Positions 35,802-44,601 are shown, numbered from the stretch's first letter. The stretch is DNA of 64,000 nucleotides from an uncultured Lachnospiraceae bacterium (GCA_946549035.1 CAMNQH010000010.1:1-64000); one strand, 5' to 3'. Numbers and translations: made by a program. The notes: generated by a model not told the origin, from the sequence alone.

Positions 35802-37631
35802 TTACTCCTGAATTTGACTTTTTTCTTCTTCTTTTTCCTCCAAAACAGCTTCCCGCTCTATGCCAAGATATGGAAGAATGTTGGAAAAAATCTCCTGCAC
35901 CACCGGAGCCGCGATGGTTCCCCCATAGTAAACTCCCTGAGGATTATTGATAATCACAAGGGCCAGTACCTGGGGATCTTCGGCGGGAGAAAACCCGATA
36001 AAGGATGAAATATACCGGTGAGCGCTTCTTGGCAATGTCTGAGAAGTAGCTGTTTTGCCTCCGATGGAAAATCCTTCGATGTATGCATTCTTGCCGGACC
36101 CTTCTGAAACTACTTTTTCCAGCAGGGAACGCAGCGTCTGGGAGGTTTCTGCACTTACAACGTCTTTTTGGGTGTCGTATTCCAGTTCCTTAATAAGAGT
36201 TCCCTGATTATCTCGAATAGATACGCCAAAATGGGGCGTCACGCGATTGCCGCCATTAATTAAGGAAGAAACGGTGGTTGCAAGCTGTATGGGCGTAATC
36301 TGGAAGGATTGGCCAAAGGATACGGTAGCTAACTCCACCTGCCCCATATTTTCCTTTTTGTGCATAATCGTAGCCGCTTCTCCCGGAAGGTCAATATGGG
36401 TCTTAGACAGCAGCCCAAACTGTTCAAAATAATGGTACATGGAATCAACGCCCAGACGAAGCCCCAACTCAATAAACACCGGATTGCAGGAATTCATAAT
36501 GCCCTGAGAAAAATCCTCCGCCCCATGCCCCGCCACTTTGTGGCACCGGATGCGGCGGTCTTCCACCATCTTGTATCCGGGACAGAAGAAATGATCGCTC
36601 AATGACACTACTTCCTGCTCCATGGCTGCGGAAGCCGTTATGATTTTAAAGGTAGAGCCTGGCTCATAAGTATCGTTGATACACTGATTCCGCCACATTT
36701 GATTTAAAAGCTCCTGTTTTTTTTCTTCTGTCATCCCTTCCGCCGCAGTTTCCTCTGACGGTTCTCCTTCTTGCTGTTCTTCTGTCCCCTCTAGCGTCTC
36801 ATTCTCCACATTCTGCAGTGTAAAGGGATCATTTAAATTGAATTCCGGCACATTTACCATTGCCATAATCTCCCCGTTCTGAGGATTCATTACGATGACC
36901 GAAACACTGTCGGCTTCTTTGGATTCCAAAACCTTCAAGGCTGCCTGTTGGGCGTACATCTGTATATTATAATCCAGACTGATGTGAAGGTTATAGCCGT
37001 CTACCGGCTCCGCCCGGCGTTCCCCGGCGTTTTCAATTTCCACACCCCTGGCGTCTGTCAATGTTAGTATTTTTCCATTAATGCCTTTCAGATATTCTTC
37101 ATACTTCACTTCCAATCCGATAATTCCCTGATTGTCTCCTCCGGTGAATCCTAATACCTTGGAAGCAAGGGAATCGTAAGGATAATATCTTTTATAATCT
37201 TCGTCCACCTTAACCCCAGCCAAATGATAAGAACGAATTTTGTCCCCGGTTTCTTTATCCACATTGGATTTTACCCGTTCAATGGCGCTCACTTTCTCCA
37301 CCCGCTTACGCACCGTCTCCTCTGACAGTCCCAGTTCTTTGCAGAGCACCTGAATCACTTTCTCTTTGTCTTCCAGTTGGCTATGTATCACGGAAATCGT
37401 ACATACGGTACGGTTCGTAGCCAAAACCGTTCCGCTGGCGTCTATGATCTTCCCTCGGGCCGCTTTGATATCCCGTTCCCGTTCATGGAGGTTTTCCGCT
37501 TTCTGTCCATAATACTCAGAGCAAAAGACCATTAAATATACCAGTCTTCCTCCCAGCAACAGGGAAACTGCGCAGATTGCCACGAAAATAAGCATGATTT
37601 TTTTACGGTTAAATGTTTTGTTACGCTGCAT
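35802..37631 (-). CDS. Class B penicillin-binding protein (PBP2B/SpoVD type, no PASTA)
   Basis: 609-residue transpeptidase with one N-terminal TM helix (about 12-32), a dimerisation domain (about 50-200) and a catalytic domain. The active-site Ser is in GSTFK, the second motif is SCN (IMNSCNPV) and the third is KTA in IGGKTATSQ, where KTG would be usual. No PASTA repeats follow, unlike SpoVD. It is the second of two tandem class B PBP genes; one may serve division and the other the spore. The start at 37631 follows GGAG; an ATG at 37655 is possible. Confidence 0.88.
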   Translation of the reverse strand: MQRNKTFNRKKIMLIFVAICAVSLLLGGRLVYLMVFCSEYYGQKAENLHERERDIKAARGKIIDASGTVLATNRTVCTISVIHSQLEDKEKVIQVLCKELGLSEETVRKRVEKVSAIERVKSNVDKETGDKIRSYHLAGVKVDEDYKRYYPYDSLASKVLGFTGGDNQGIIGLEVKYEEYLKGINGKILTLTDARGVEIENAGERRAEPVDGYNLHISLDYNIQMYAQQAALKVLESKEADSVSVIVMNPQNGEIMAMVNVPEFNLNDPFTLQNVENETLEGTEEQQEGEPSEETAAEGMTEEKKQELLNQMWRNQCINDTYEPGSTFKIITASAAMEQEVVSLSDHFFCPGYKMVEDRRIRCHKVAGHGAEDFSQGIMNSCNPVFIELGLRLGVDSMYHYFEQFGLLSKTHIDLPGEAATIMHKKENMGQVELATVSFGQSFQITPIQLATTVSSLINGGNRVTPHFGVSIRDNQGTLIKELEYDTQKDVVSAETSQTLRSLLEKVVSEGSGKNAYIEGFSIGGKTATSQTLPRSAHRYISSFIGFSPAEDPQVLALVIINNPQGVYYGGTIAAPVVQEIFSNILPYLGIEREAVLEEKEEEKSQIQE

Positions 37632-37705
37632 TGGGCCGAATCTCCACATAAGCAATTACTATAGTTTATTATGCTTGGTGTGGGGTTATTACTGGAAGCG
37701 TTATT

Positions 37706-37774
37706 ATTTGGATCAGGGACGGGATTCTAGAGAGCACCTCTGTACAACCAGAACAAAATTTGGATCAGGGACGG
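37706..37774 (+). repeat. 17-base direct repeat pair
   Basis: ATTTGGATCAGGGACGG occurs at 37706-37722 and again at 37758-37774, 35 bases apart. The second copy runs into the left arm of the inverted-repeat element at 37773. Together they occupy the gap between the two PBP genes. Confidence 0.8.
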
Positions 37775-37950
37775 CAATTCAGGCGGCCCTTCCTCACGCT
37801 AACCAGGGCAACGCTACAGGGGACTAACTGCTAACTGCGACTAAGGAATTCAGGAAAGCCTTCTTTCCTAAGTCTCCGTAAGCAGTGGATTCCCCTTTCG
37901 CTAAAAGCGCCCTGAAGTGTTTGCTTAGAGGAAGGGCCGCCTGAATTGCC
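37773..37950. repeat. Structured inverted-repeat element between the PBP genes
   Basis: Perfect 23-base arms: 37773-37795 begins GGCAATTCAGGCGGCC and 37928-37950 is its exact complement. Nested pairings occur inside in order: CAGGGC/GCCCTG, AGGGGA/TCCCCT, CTGC/GCAG, GACT/AGTC and AGGAAAG/CTTTCCT. A transcript from either strand would fold into one long hairpin. The 389-base gap (37632-38020) holds this element and the direct repeat and no convincing gene. It could be a non-autonomous mobile repeat, an attenuator or an RNA-stability element. No transposase is nearby. Confidence 0.75.
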
Positions 37951-38020
37951 TGGTTATGGAAATTTGAACTGTTTTGGATTGTGTTAAGGGGGCTTTGCTC
38001 CTTGTGATATTCGTTTCTTT

Positions 38021-40189
38021 TTATCCAAAGGGGTCGCCTTCGGGCTGGGTTCCGTCTTCTGGGGGAACGCCGCCGTCTTGGGGAGTATCGCCGTCTTCTG
38101 GAGGCGGGGAGGCATCTCCTTCGGGCTGGTCGCCTTCTGGAGGTTGAGCCCCTTCGGGGGGTTGGTCCCCCTCGGGGGCGGCTCCTTCTGGGGGTTGATC
38201 ATCCTCGGGGAGTGCTCCTTCCTGAGGCTGGTCCCCTTCGGGGGCGGCCCCTTCTTGGGGTTGGCCGCCCTCGGGGGATTGGGCATCCTGGTCTTCTATG
38301 GGTTCATCGGGGAAAATATTCAAATAGGGAAACATCTCTGTCATGATTTCTCTGGCCAAGTTGGTTGCCATGCTGCTTTGCGCCTGATTTTCCAGGTTTG
38401 GTTCGTTGATAACCACATAGATTAGTACTTGCGGGTTTTCTGCGGGAGCAAAACCGATATAAGATACCAGGAACTTTTTGTCCTCCCTGGGATGCTTTTG
38501 CGCCGTCCCTGTCTTGCCTCCCATGGAATAGCCTAAAACTTTGGCGCTCTTGGCTGTTCCTGCAGCTACGGTATTTACCATATACTTGCGCACCGTGTCG
38601 CTGGTCTGGCCGGAAATCGTCTGTTTTAAAAGTACCGGCTCTATCGTCTGAACGGTTCCTCCCTTCTCATCTACGATTCGTTTTACCAGATGGGGCTGGT
38701 AATAATAACCGCCGTTGATTACCGACGACACGGCAGAAGCGACTTGTATCATCGTAGCATTGTAGTTCTGTCCGAAGGCATTTGTAGCAAGGGTGGTATT
38801 CCCCATGTTATCTGCCGTATAAATCAAAGTATCGGTCCGCGCTTCCCCTGGTAAATCAATTCCTGTGCGCAGCCCGATGTTAAAAATATTCTGGTATTTG
38901 CAGAAATCTTCTGCACCGATTTGAAATCCGATGGCCATTAAGGCATCATTGCAGGAATCCATAATCGCTTTCTCCAGCGTCTCGGTTCCATGACCGCTTT
39001 CATTGGAACATGCCACATAGTCCGGGCCGATTTGTTCGCCGCCGTCGCATTCGTAGGTTTCATTTCCGGTAAGCTTTCCCGCATCCAGACCGCCGGCTAC
39101 GGTCAACGTTTTTACGGTGGATCCTGGTTCATAGGTAAATGTGGTACAGAAATTCTGCCATAATGCGTTCAGCATATCCAGTTTGGCGTCTTCTGTCATT
39201 TCCGCTACTTCTTGTTCTGTATAATTCTTATAATCCAAACAAAATGCTTTGAGAATTTCTTCATCCCAGGGATTGTTGAGATCATAGCTTGTGCTGTCTG
39301 CCATTGCAATAATCTCTCCATTATTGGGATTCATTACCACCACCGCTGTGTTGGCGCTTCCCGGCCCTTCCGTCTCTTCGTCTCGGTGTGCTTCATTGAA
39401 CTCCATGATTTTACGTTCTACAATCCCCTGAACATTCATATCCAGAGAAGTAACAAGGCTGTTGCCATTTACCGCCTCTTCAATGGTACGTTCCAGGTCG
39501 CTGTCAGAATTCAAATAACCATATTGCCTGCCGTTAATGCCGTTTAAGGTATCGTTGTAATAATCCTCCAGACCGCCGATTCCCACATTACCGGAAGTAG
39601 TAAATCCCAGAGCTTTACAGGCCAACGTATGAAACGGATATTTACGGATATATTCCTTTTCAAACCAGACCCCTTTTACATTAGGATTTACCAGCTTCCC
39701 CTTATTCTTTCCCTCTGTATAGACTTCTTCCTGAAGTTGGATAAAGGGTTGTATTTCATCATAGGGAAGCTTTTTTAACAGAACATAATACTGGGAGTCT
39801 GCCTTCTCCTGCAAAACCTTCCGGACCTCTTCCTCTGTCACATCTTTAAAGCATGTAAGAATCGCTTGTACGGTAGGCTCTATGTATTTTTTATCTTCAT
39901 GGATCAGCTTGCAGTCCAAAATCACATTGTACACGTCTTCGCTAGTGGCCAGCACCGTTCCTTTCGCATCCAGGATGTCCCCCCGCCGAAAGGGAATCGT
40001 CTCGCTGTCGTATCCCCTTTGATTTAACACAATCCTTTCATACTTCGCCCCACTGGTGTGCTGAATATACATCAACCGCACCGCGAGACCTGCCAGCATC
40101 AAAAAAATAAGGAAAAACATTACAATCAATTTTTTCTGCATGTATTTGGAAAACTTAACACTGGTTCGTTTCTTTTTCTTAACCGCCAC
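38021..40189 (-). CDS. Class B penicillin-binding protein with Pro/Glu/Gly tail
   Basis: 722-residue transpeptidase with a basic N-terminus, a TM helix (about 20-40), a PBP dimer domain, and catalytic motifs GSTVK (Ser), SCN (MDSCND) and KTG (GGKTGTAQ). After the transpeptidase ends, near residue 640, there is an unusual tail of about 80 residues made of imperfect P-E-G-D/A-Q-P units, strongly acidic and exposed outside the cell. PASTA repeats are absent. It follows ftsL by 16 bases, so it is the likely FtsI/PBP2B of division. Confidence 0.9.
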   Translation of the reverse strand: MAVKKKKRTSVKFSKYMQKKLIVMFFLIFLMLAGLAVRLMYIQHTSGAKYERIVLNQRGYDSETIPFRRGDILDAKGTVLATSEDVYNVILDCKLIHEDKKYIEPTVQAILTCFKDVTEEEVRKVLQEKADSQYYVLLKKLPYDEIQPFIQLQEEVYTEGKNKGKLVNPNVKGVWFEKEYIRKYPFHTLACKALGFTTSGNVGIGGLEDYYNDTLNGINGRQYGYLNSDSDLERTIEEAVNGNSLVTSLDMNVQGIVERKIMEFNEAHRDEETEGPGSANTAVVVMNPNNGEIIAMADSTSYDLNNPWDEEILKAFCLDYKNYTEQEVAEMTEDAKLDMLNALWQNFCTTFTYEPGSTVKTLTVAGGLDAGKLTGNETYECDGGEQIGPDYVACSNESGHGTETLEKAIMDSCNDALMAIGFQIGAEDFCKYQNIFNIGLRTGIDLPGEARTDTLIYTADNMGNTTLATNAFGQNYNATMIQVASAVSSVINGGYYYQPHLVKRIVDEKGGTVQTIEPVLLKQTISGQTSDTVRKYMVNTVAAGTAKSAKVLGYSMGGKTGTAQKHPREDKKFLVSYIGFAPAENPQVLIYVVINEPNLENQAQSSMATNLAREIMTEMFPYLNIFPDEPIEDQDAQSPEGGQPQEGAAPEGDQPQEGALPEDDQPPEGAAPEGDQPPEGAQPPEGDQPEGDASPPPEDGDTPQDGGVPPEDGTQPEGDPFG

Positions 40190-40205
40190 CTTATACTACC
40201 CTTCT

Positions 40206-40736
40206 TTATTTTTCTGGAATATCCTGATACTGATTCATATAGTCCTCATTGTCCACATTGTAGTATATAATCTGATCTTTTGTAGGATAAATCATTCCCA
40301 TATCGTTCAGGGCCTTGTTTCTGACCTCGTCCATATTCACAGACGTCTCAAGACGTCTGATTGCGGCGTCATTGTCCGTTCTTAAATCCAGTATTTTGCT
40401 TTCCAAAACGGCTGTATTCTTTGTTCTCTCCGTAATATCCGACTGCAGCTGTACATACAACATACAAACGCCTACTGTCATCATTACCGCCATGGTTAAA
40501 AATAATACATATCCCGGACCCATCTGCATGGCCCGCTGGCGGTTTGCCCGGGCCGCCCGATTCGCCCTTCTTTCTTTTTCCCTCCGTTCTTTCTCTTCTC
40601 GTTCTCTTGGCATACGTTCCGGCAGTGTCTCTAACTTACGTACCGTATTCCCCTCTACGTACGCCCTGTTTTTATCGGTATATGGCCGCTTTGCCTGTTG
40701 CCTGTTGTATGATGTCTTCGCATGCTGTCTGCTCAT
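40206..40736 (-). CDS. ftsL: FtsL-like division protein
   Basis: 176 residues. A long Arg/Glu-rich cytoplasmic N-terminus (about 1-70) is followed by one TM helix (about 73-95), then a coiled coil with Leu/Ile heptads (about 100-135) and a short C-terminal tail. Topology and position between rsmH and the class B PBP identify FtsL, which joins FtsB and FtsQ to activate septal synthesis. The basic N-terminal part is longer than in Bacillus FtsL. Confidence 0.82.
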   Translation of the reverse strand: MSRQHAKTSYNRQQAKRPYTDKNRAYVEGNTVRKLETLPERMPREREEKERREKERRANRAARANRQRAMQMGPGYVLFLTMAVMMTVGVCMLYVQLQSDITERTKNTAVLESKILDLRTDNDAAIRRLETSVNMDEVRNKALNDMGMIYPTKDQIIYYNVDNEDYMNQYQDIPEK

Positions 40737-40778
40737 TCCTATCTCCTTCTTCCTAATATCCCGATCTCTCTGCTTTAC

Positions 40779-41717
40779 TTACACCCGTTCAAATACTCGA
40801 AGCTTTGCGCTTTTTGCCCTGGGATTTTCTTTTATCTCTTGTATACTTGGCAACACTGGCTTGCGTGTGATCACCCTCCCCTTGGATACTGCATTGCATG
40901 TGCATACGGGAAAATTCGGCGGACAAATACAGGGATTCTCGTTCTTACGAAAACTGTTTTTTACAATCCTGTCCTCCAGGGAATGAAACGTAATAATACA
41001 GATTCTTCCCCCTGGATGCAGCAACGTAATCATCTCATCCAAAGAATCCTTTAAAACCTCCAATTCCCGGTTCAGCTCAATCCGTATAGCCTGAAAGGTT
41101 CGTTTGGCCGGATGCTTGTCCTTTAACCGCACCTTTGCCGGAATGGCTGCCTTTATCACTTCCGTCAATTCCCCCGCCGTCTCAATGGGCCTGTTCTGGC
41201 GGGCCTTTACAATATGCTTTGCAATATTTTTTGCAAATTTGTCCTCCCCATAATCCCGAATCATGGCAAACAGTTCTGCTTCACTGTATGAATTTACCAC
41301 GTCTCGGGCCGTCTTCTCTTGTCTTTTATCCATCCGCATATCCAAAGGCGCTTCCGGCGTCCGGTAGGTAAATCCCCGTCCGGGATCGTCCAGCTGATAA
41401 GAGGATACCCCCAAATCCAGGACAATGCCATCCACTCCTTCCACCCCTTTTAGAAGCAGCGCTTCTGTCATCTGGGCATAATTACTGCGGATAATCGTCA
41501 CTTGTGCTCCAAACTTTTCCAGGCGTTTGCCTGCTGCGGCAATCGCAGCGCCGTCCTGATCAATCCCGAAAAACCGACCTTCCCTGTCTAACCGGCTGCA
41601 CACGGCATAGGCATGTCCGCCTCCTCCAAGAGTTCCGTCTACATACACTCCTTTTGGGTTGATGTTCAGATATGTAATTGTCTCTTCCAACAACACGGAT
41701 GTATGTTTAAATTCCAT
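40779..41717 (-). CDS. rsmH: 16S rRNA (cytosine-1402-N4)-methyltransferase
   Basis: 312-residue SAM methyltransferase (MraW). The N-terminus [12 protein letters not shown] is typical, GTLGGGGHA is the SAM loop near 36-44, and ITFHSLEDR lies in the C-terminal half. It modifies C1402 of 16S rRNA. AGAGGG lies upstream of the ATG at 41717; the ATG at 41738 lacks a site. It follows mraZ by about 45 bases. Confidence 0.95.
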   Translation of the reverse strand: MEFKHTSVLLEETITYLNINPKGVYVDGTLGGGGHAYAVCSRLDREGRFFGIDQDGAAIAAAGKRLEKFGAQVTIIRSNYAQMTEALLLKGVEGVDGIVLDLGVSSYQLDDPGRGFTYRTPEAPLDMRMDKRQEKTARDVVNSYSEAELFAMIRDYGEDKFAKNIAKHIVKARQNRPIETAGELTEVIKAAIPAKVRLKDKHPAKRTFQAIRIELNRELEVLKDSLDEMITLLHPGGRICIITFHSLEDRIVKNSFRKNENPCICPPNFPVCTCNAVSKGRVITRKPVLPSIQEIKENPRAKSAKLRVFERV

Positions 41718-41761
41718 GGTTCCCTCTTTGTATCGCATTGCAAAAGAACTTCTCCTACACG

Positions 41762-42193
41762 TTATATAACGATTCCCAGTTCCGCCATATGCTCTGCAAT
41801 CTCTTCTACGTCATCGTATTCATTGGTCTCGCTCCAGCGTTCTTTATCCCATATTTCAACACGGTTCACAACACCGGCCAGCACGACCTCTTTTTCCAGT
41901 CCGGCATACTCCCGTAAAACCGCTGGAAGCAAAATTCTTCCCTGCTTGTCCACCTCACATATGGCAGCACCGGCAAAAAAGAAACGGGCAAATTTTCTTG
42001 CCTCCTTGGAGAATTGTGATACGCTGCGGAAGTTTTCTTCAATGGTTTTCCATTCCTCAGAAGGGTACACAAACAAGCATTTATCAAGCCCTTTTGTCAC
42101 AACAAATTCTTCGCCCAAAGGCTCTCTGAATTTTGACGGAACTATCAATCTGCCCTTCGTATCAATTGTGTGGTTGTATTCTCCCATGAACAT
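41762..42193 (-). CDS. mraZ: Transcriptional regulator MraZ
   Basis: 143-residue AbrB-fold protein with two SpoVT/AbrB repeats, each with the DxKGRxxxP motif ([14 protein letters not shown] and [14 protein letters not shown]). It forms a ring that binds direct repeats ahead of its own gene and represses the dcw cluster. An array of such repeats lies at 42230-42277. AAGGTG precedes the ATG at 42193; an in-frame GTG at 42202 overlaps that site. Confidence 0.95.
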   Translation of the reverse strand: MFMGEYNHTIDTKGRLIVPSKFREPLGEEFVVTKGLDKCLFVYPSEEWKTIEENFRSVSQFSKEARKFARFFFAGAAICEVDKQGRILLPAVLREYAGLEKEVVLAGVVNRVEIWDKERWSETNEYDDVEEIAEHMAELGIVI

Positions 42194-42229
42194 ATGAATC
42201 ACCTTCTGACGGACGGCAGTTCAAGCAAA

Positions 42230-42277
42230 CCACTTTTCCTCCACTTTGAACCCTTTCTAACCACTTTCCTCCACTCA
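42230..42277 (-). promoter_or_regulatory. mraZ: MraZ operator array
   Basis: On the minus strand, AAAGTGG or close variants recur at about 10-base spacing: 42230-42236, 42241-42247, 42251-42257 (AAAGGG), 42261-42267 and 42271-42275 (AGTGG). They lie just downstream of the mraZ promoter. Repeated AAAGTGG-N3 boxes are the MraZ targets described in Mollicutes, so autorepression of the cluster is likely. Confidence 0.82.
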
Positions 42278-42284
42278 TAGTCCT

Positions 42285-42313
42285 ATTCTAAATCAAAACA
42301 AGGAAAAAAGCAA
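42285..42313 (-). promoter_or_regulatory. mraZ/dcw promoter
   Basis: Minus strand TTGCTT (42308-42313), 17-base spacer, TAGAAT (42285-42290). The predicted start, near 42278, is at the edge of the MraZ box array. Confidence 0.65.
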
Positions 42314-42477
42314 GAAAAAAGTTGCCCGGAGTATTGTTTTGAAAAAATAATATACAAGATATGGAAACGCATCTTTCTTGTAACTACCATATCCTGTAAC
42401 CATTTTCCCCTAAAGGCATCCCACCCGGAAAAAGTTCTGGTAATTTATGGAAACACATGGATTTCCCATTCATATGG

Positions 42478-42521
42478 AAAGCGGCAGCAAAGAAACCCCT
42501 TTCTTCACCGCCGCTTTTTTT
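42478..42521 (+). terminator. Strong terminator reading rightward
   Basis: Stem AAGCGGC (42479-42485) / GCCGCTT (42510-42516) with inner AGAAA/TTTCT pairing, followed on the plus strand by a run of seven T. No annotated plus-strand gene ends here. It also lies just after the interrupted Spo0E-like gene on the minus strand, where its T-run is short. Confidence 0.65.
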
Positions 42522-42536
42522 ATCCAATCGTATTTT

Positions 42537-42740
42537 TTAGGTCGCGGAACACTCCGCGCCGTTCTCATTCGGAATGTAAAGCGCAATCAGCCGGTCTAAC
42601 TCCACGCTAAGATCCTAACAAAGCGCTTAGTCATATCCATCGCCAATGGCCTTATCCAGTTTCTTACGGGCTGCTTCAATCTTTCTCTGAAGTTCTTCCC
42701 TCTGAAGTTCTTCCTTCTGAAGTTTTTCCATTTGTTTCAT
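42537..42740 (-). pseudogene. Spo0E-like aspartyl-phosphate phosphatase, interrupted by two stops
   Basis: A small frame beginning at ATG 42740 (AAGGAG 7 bases upstream) encodes MKQMEKL, then RKIEAARKKLDKAIGDGYD. It hits TAA (42627-42629), and two codons after ALC a TAG. The same frame then continues with DLSVELDRLIALY to a TAA at 42537. IEAARKKLDKAI plus LSVELDRLI are the two halves of the Spo0E family, including the SQELD-type signature. Each stop is one substitution away from Lys (AAA) or Tyr (TAT). The Spo0A phosphatase is thus probably inactivated. Without the stops it would be 67 residues. The free 37-residue N-terminal peptide could still be made. Confidence 0.75.
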
Positions 42741-42900
42741 CCTTCATCTCCTTATGGCTCTTCTGTTGTCCCTTATCAGGTTCCATATTCCTTTCCTATT
42801 ATGTACTAAGCCCGTCTACCTACCCAGGCAGTATCTGCCAGGTGAGGAAATGTTTTCCCATAGTTCCAAATTGTAAAATCTCCTAAAATTCCATGTCTCT

Positions 42901-42929
42901 ATTTTACTATTATTAACTGCAAAAATCAA
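42901..42929 (-). promoter_or_regulatory. Promoter of the Spo0E-like gene, with a Spo0A box upstream
   Basis: Minus strand TTGATT (42924-42929), 17-base spacer, TAAAAT (42901-42906), giving a leader of about 150 bases. A perfect Spo0A box TGTCGAA lies at 42959-42965, about 70 bases before the start site. The 358-base gap 42741-43098 holds these sites and the terminator at 43013-43061; no gene is seen there. Confidence 0.5.
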
Positions 42930-43012
42930 ACAAAATACAGCTAGTTTTTACACGATCATTCGACACATTTCGCTTGCATCTTCCTTTTTTCATTGTTTTT
43001 TTCCAAAAATAA

Positions 43013-43061
43013 GCCACTATATTTTGTTATCCAGAAAAATTCTCCAACAAAATATAGTGGC
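43013..43061 (-). terminator. Terminator of the phospholipase-C-like gene
   Basis: Perfect 16-base stem GCCACTATATTTTGTT / AACAAAATATAGTGGC, followed on the minus strand by TTATTTTT. Confidence 0.82.
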
Positions 43062-43098
43062 CTTTATCTTCTAAAAGTTTCCTTTTATCATTTATCTC

Positions 43099-43674
43099 TT
43101 ACGCTGCAGCCAGTCTCTTTTCCTGTCTGCGGAACAACTGGATGATCGCCTCTACCACCTGGTGGCACAAGGCTACAATCAACCTGCAGTCTTTCTCTAC
43201 CGTGGACTTCCACTGTAAATACATGTCGTGAGCTTCCCGGATAAACGCGCAAATCGCTTCCGGCGTTTCTAGCTTCTCCACTCTGGCTTTATTTCGTCTG
43301 GCCTCTCCGCTGTTGATATATTCCCTTAAGCTTCTCTTAAGCTGCTCCTCATATTTGCAGTGATCCTTCAGCGTCCCGGAATAATTGGGATTATGGGGAA
43401 ATGTAAAATAATCTGCCACGTAGTGGATCACCTGGCCAAGATCCCGGAAATAAACCCGCATGTTAGGGTTTTGTTCCCCGTCGGATAACCGGCGAATTTC
43501 CTGCTCCACCATGGCAAAAGTACCTGTCATCTCATGCTTTGTAGTCAAAAAAGAAGGTTTACAGTCCGGCAATATGCTCCCTAAGTAAAAAGCTTTTTTA
43601 TGTTTGATTAACTCCTGTTCGTCTAAACTTTCTACTATGTATTTCGCCAGTGAAATATGTGATTTTTTTCTCAT
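43099..43674 (-). CDS. Zinc-dependent phospholipase C family protein
   Basis: 191-residue helical protein of the S1/P1-like zinc-dependent phospholipase C group (PF00882). The metal His/Asp pattern includes SHISLAKYI near the N-terminus, GSILPDCKPS, and GQVIHYVADYFTFPHN near 115. No signal peptide is present, so it would act in the cytoplasm, unlike clostridial toxins. Such small forms are common in gut Firmicutes and uncharacterised. GGAGG precedes the ATG at 43674. Confidence 0.78.
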   Translation of the reverse strand: MRKKSHISLAKYIVESLDEQELIKHKKAFYLGSILPDCKPSFLTTKHEMTGTFAMVEQEIRRLSDGEQNPNMRVYFRDLGQVIHYVADYFTFPHNPNYSGTLKDHCKYEEQLKRSLREYINSGEARRNKARVEKLETPEAICAFIREAHDMYLQWKSTVEKDCRLIVALCHQVVEAIIQLFRRQEKRLAAA

Positions 43675-43840
43675 TGCATCCTCCATGGAATCTCATTTTG
43701 AGAGTCATTCTTAATTCCCGACATTCTCATTCTACTTCTTTTCCTGGAAAATAGCAAGTGAAATCTGTGAATTTTCTGTGCCTTTCTGGCAAGCGTTCTC
43801 TTTTTGTCTTTACAAACATAAACGTTAGAGTCCCCACCTT

Positions 43841-44485
43841 TTAATTGCAGCCATCTATCCCACAGGACATCCCCTGAACGGAAGTGTTCTGTCCTTCCTT
43901 CAGAATCTGAACCATTTCTTCCTTGGTATAATGCTCTATGGAAATCGGTTTTCCTTCTATATAAATAGTGGGAACACCGGTTACTTTTAACACCTCTCCG
44001 GAATAATCCGCCGCTTCTTTTTCCTGTTGGCGATACCTGCCCTCCTCCAATGCCTGGCGGTATGCTAATTGATCCAATCCGGCTTCTTTTGCAATCTCAC
44101 ACAATACATCCAGATCCCCAATATCCTGCTCTTTTTCAAAATAAGCCCGGTATACAAGATCGGAATACTTCGCTTCCAGCCCCATCTCTTTGGCAAAAAA
44201 CAGTCCCTCAAAAGCCAGGCGGGTATAAGGACGGGGGCAAACTGCCGGAGGCATCTTCATGGAAAGGCCCAGGGCTTTTGCCGGCTCCACTAAAATCTGA
44301 TAATGTTTTTTCCGTTCCTCATCGTGGCAAACGTCTACCCGTTCTCTCGGCTCTCTCGTTAATTCAAAGGGCTGAATCTGAATGGAAGCCTGAATTCCCG
44401 TTTCCTTCAACGCCTCGTCTAAGGCTGTCTTTGCCACCAGGCAATAAGGGCAAACGTAATCTGTCACAAATAAAATATTCATCAT
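43841..44485 (-). CDS. DsbA-family thioredoxin-fold oxidoreductase
   Basis: 214 residues with the redox motif CPYC at residues 12-15 and the helical insertion of DsbA/FrnE proteins. GVPTIYIEG gives the cis-Pro loop. No signal peptide is visible, so it is cytoplasmic. The C-terminus has two more Cys (SCGIDGC). FrnE-like proteins act as disulfide reductases/isomerases in stress. AAAGGTGG places the start at 44485. Confidence 0.85.
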   Translation of the reverse strand: MMNILFVTDYVCPYCLVAKTALDEALKETGIQASIQIQPFELTREPRERVDVCHDEERKKHYQILVEPAKALGLSMKMPPAVCPRPYTRLAFEGLFFAKEMGLEAKYSDLVYRAYFEKEQDIGDLDVLCEIAKEAGLDQLAYRQALEEGRYRQQEKEAADYSGEVLKVTGVPTIYIEGKPISIEHYTKEEMVQILKEGQNTSVQGMSCGIDGCN

Positions 44486-44571
44486 AAGCTCAACCACCTT
44501 TCATTTTTTTCATTATAATCCAAACTTCCTGCTATATCTACCAAATCTTTCAGATTTCCCCTATCCCTAAA

Positions 44572-44601
44572 TCAGGCAACAGGAATCATCCTGTTGCCTG
44601 A
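44572..44601 (-). terminator. Terminator of the DUF1540 gene
   Basis: Perfect 13-base stem TCAGGCAACAGGA / TCCTGTTGCCTGA with a 4-base loop, followed on the minus strand by TTTAG. Confidence 0.75.

Noticed and set aside
37984-38425. Pro/Leu/Gly-rich frames opposite or beside the PBP tail
   Set aside because: They are shadows of the repeat-coding tail and do not resemble real proteins.
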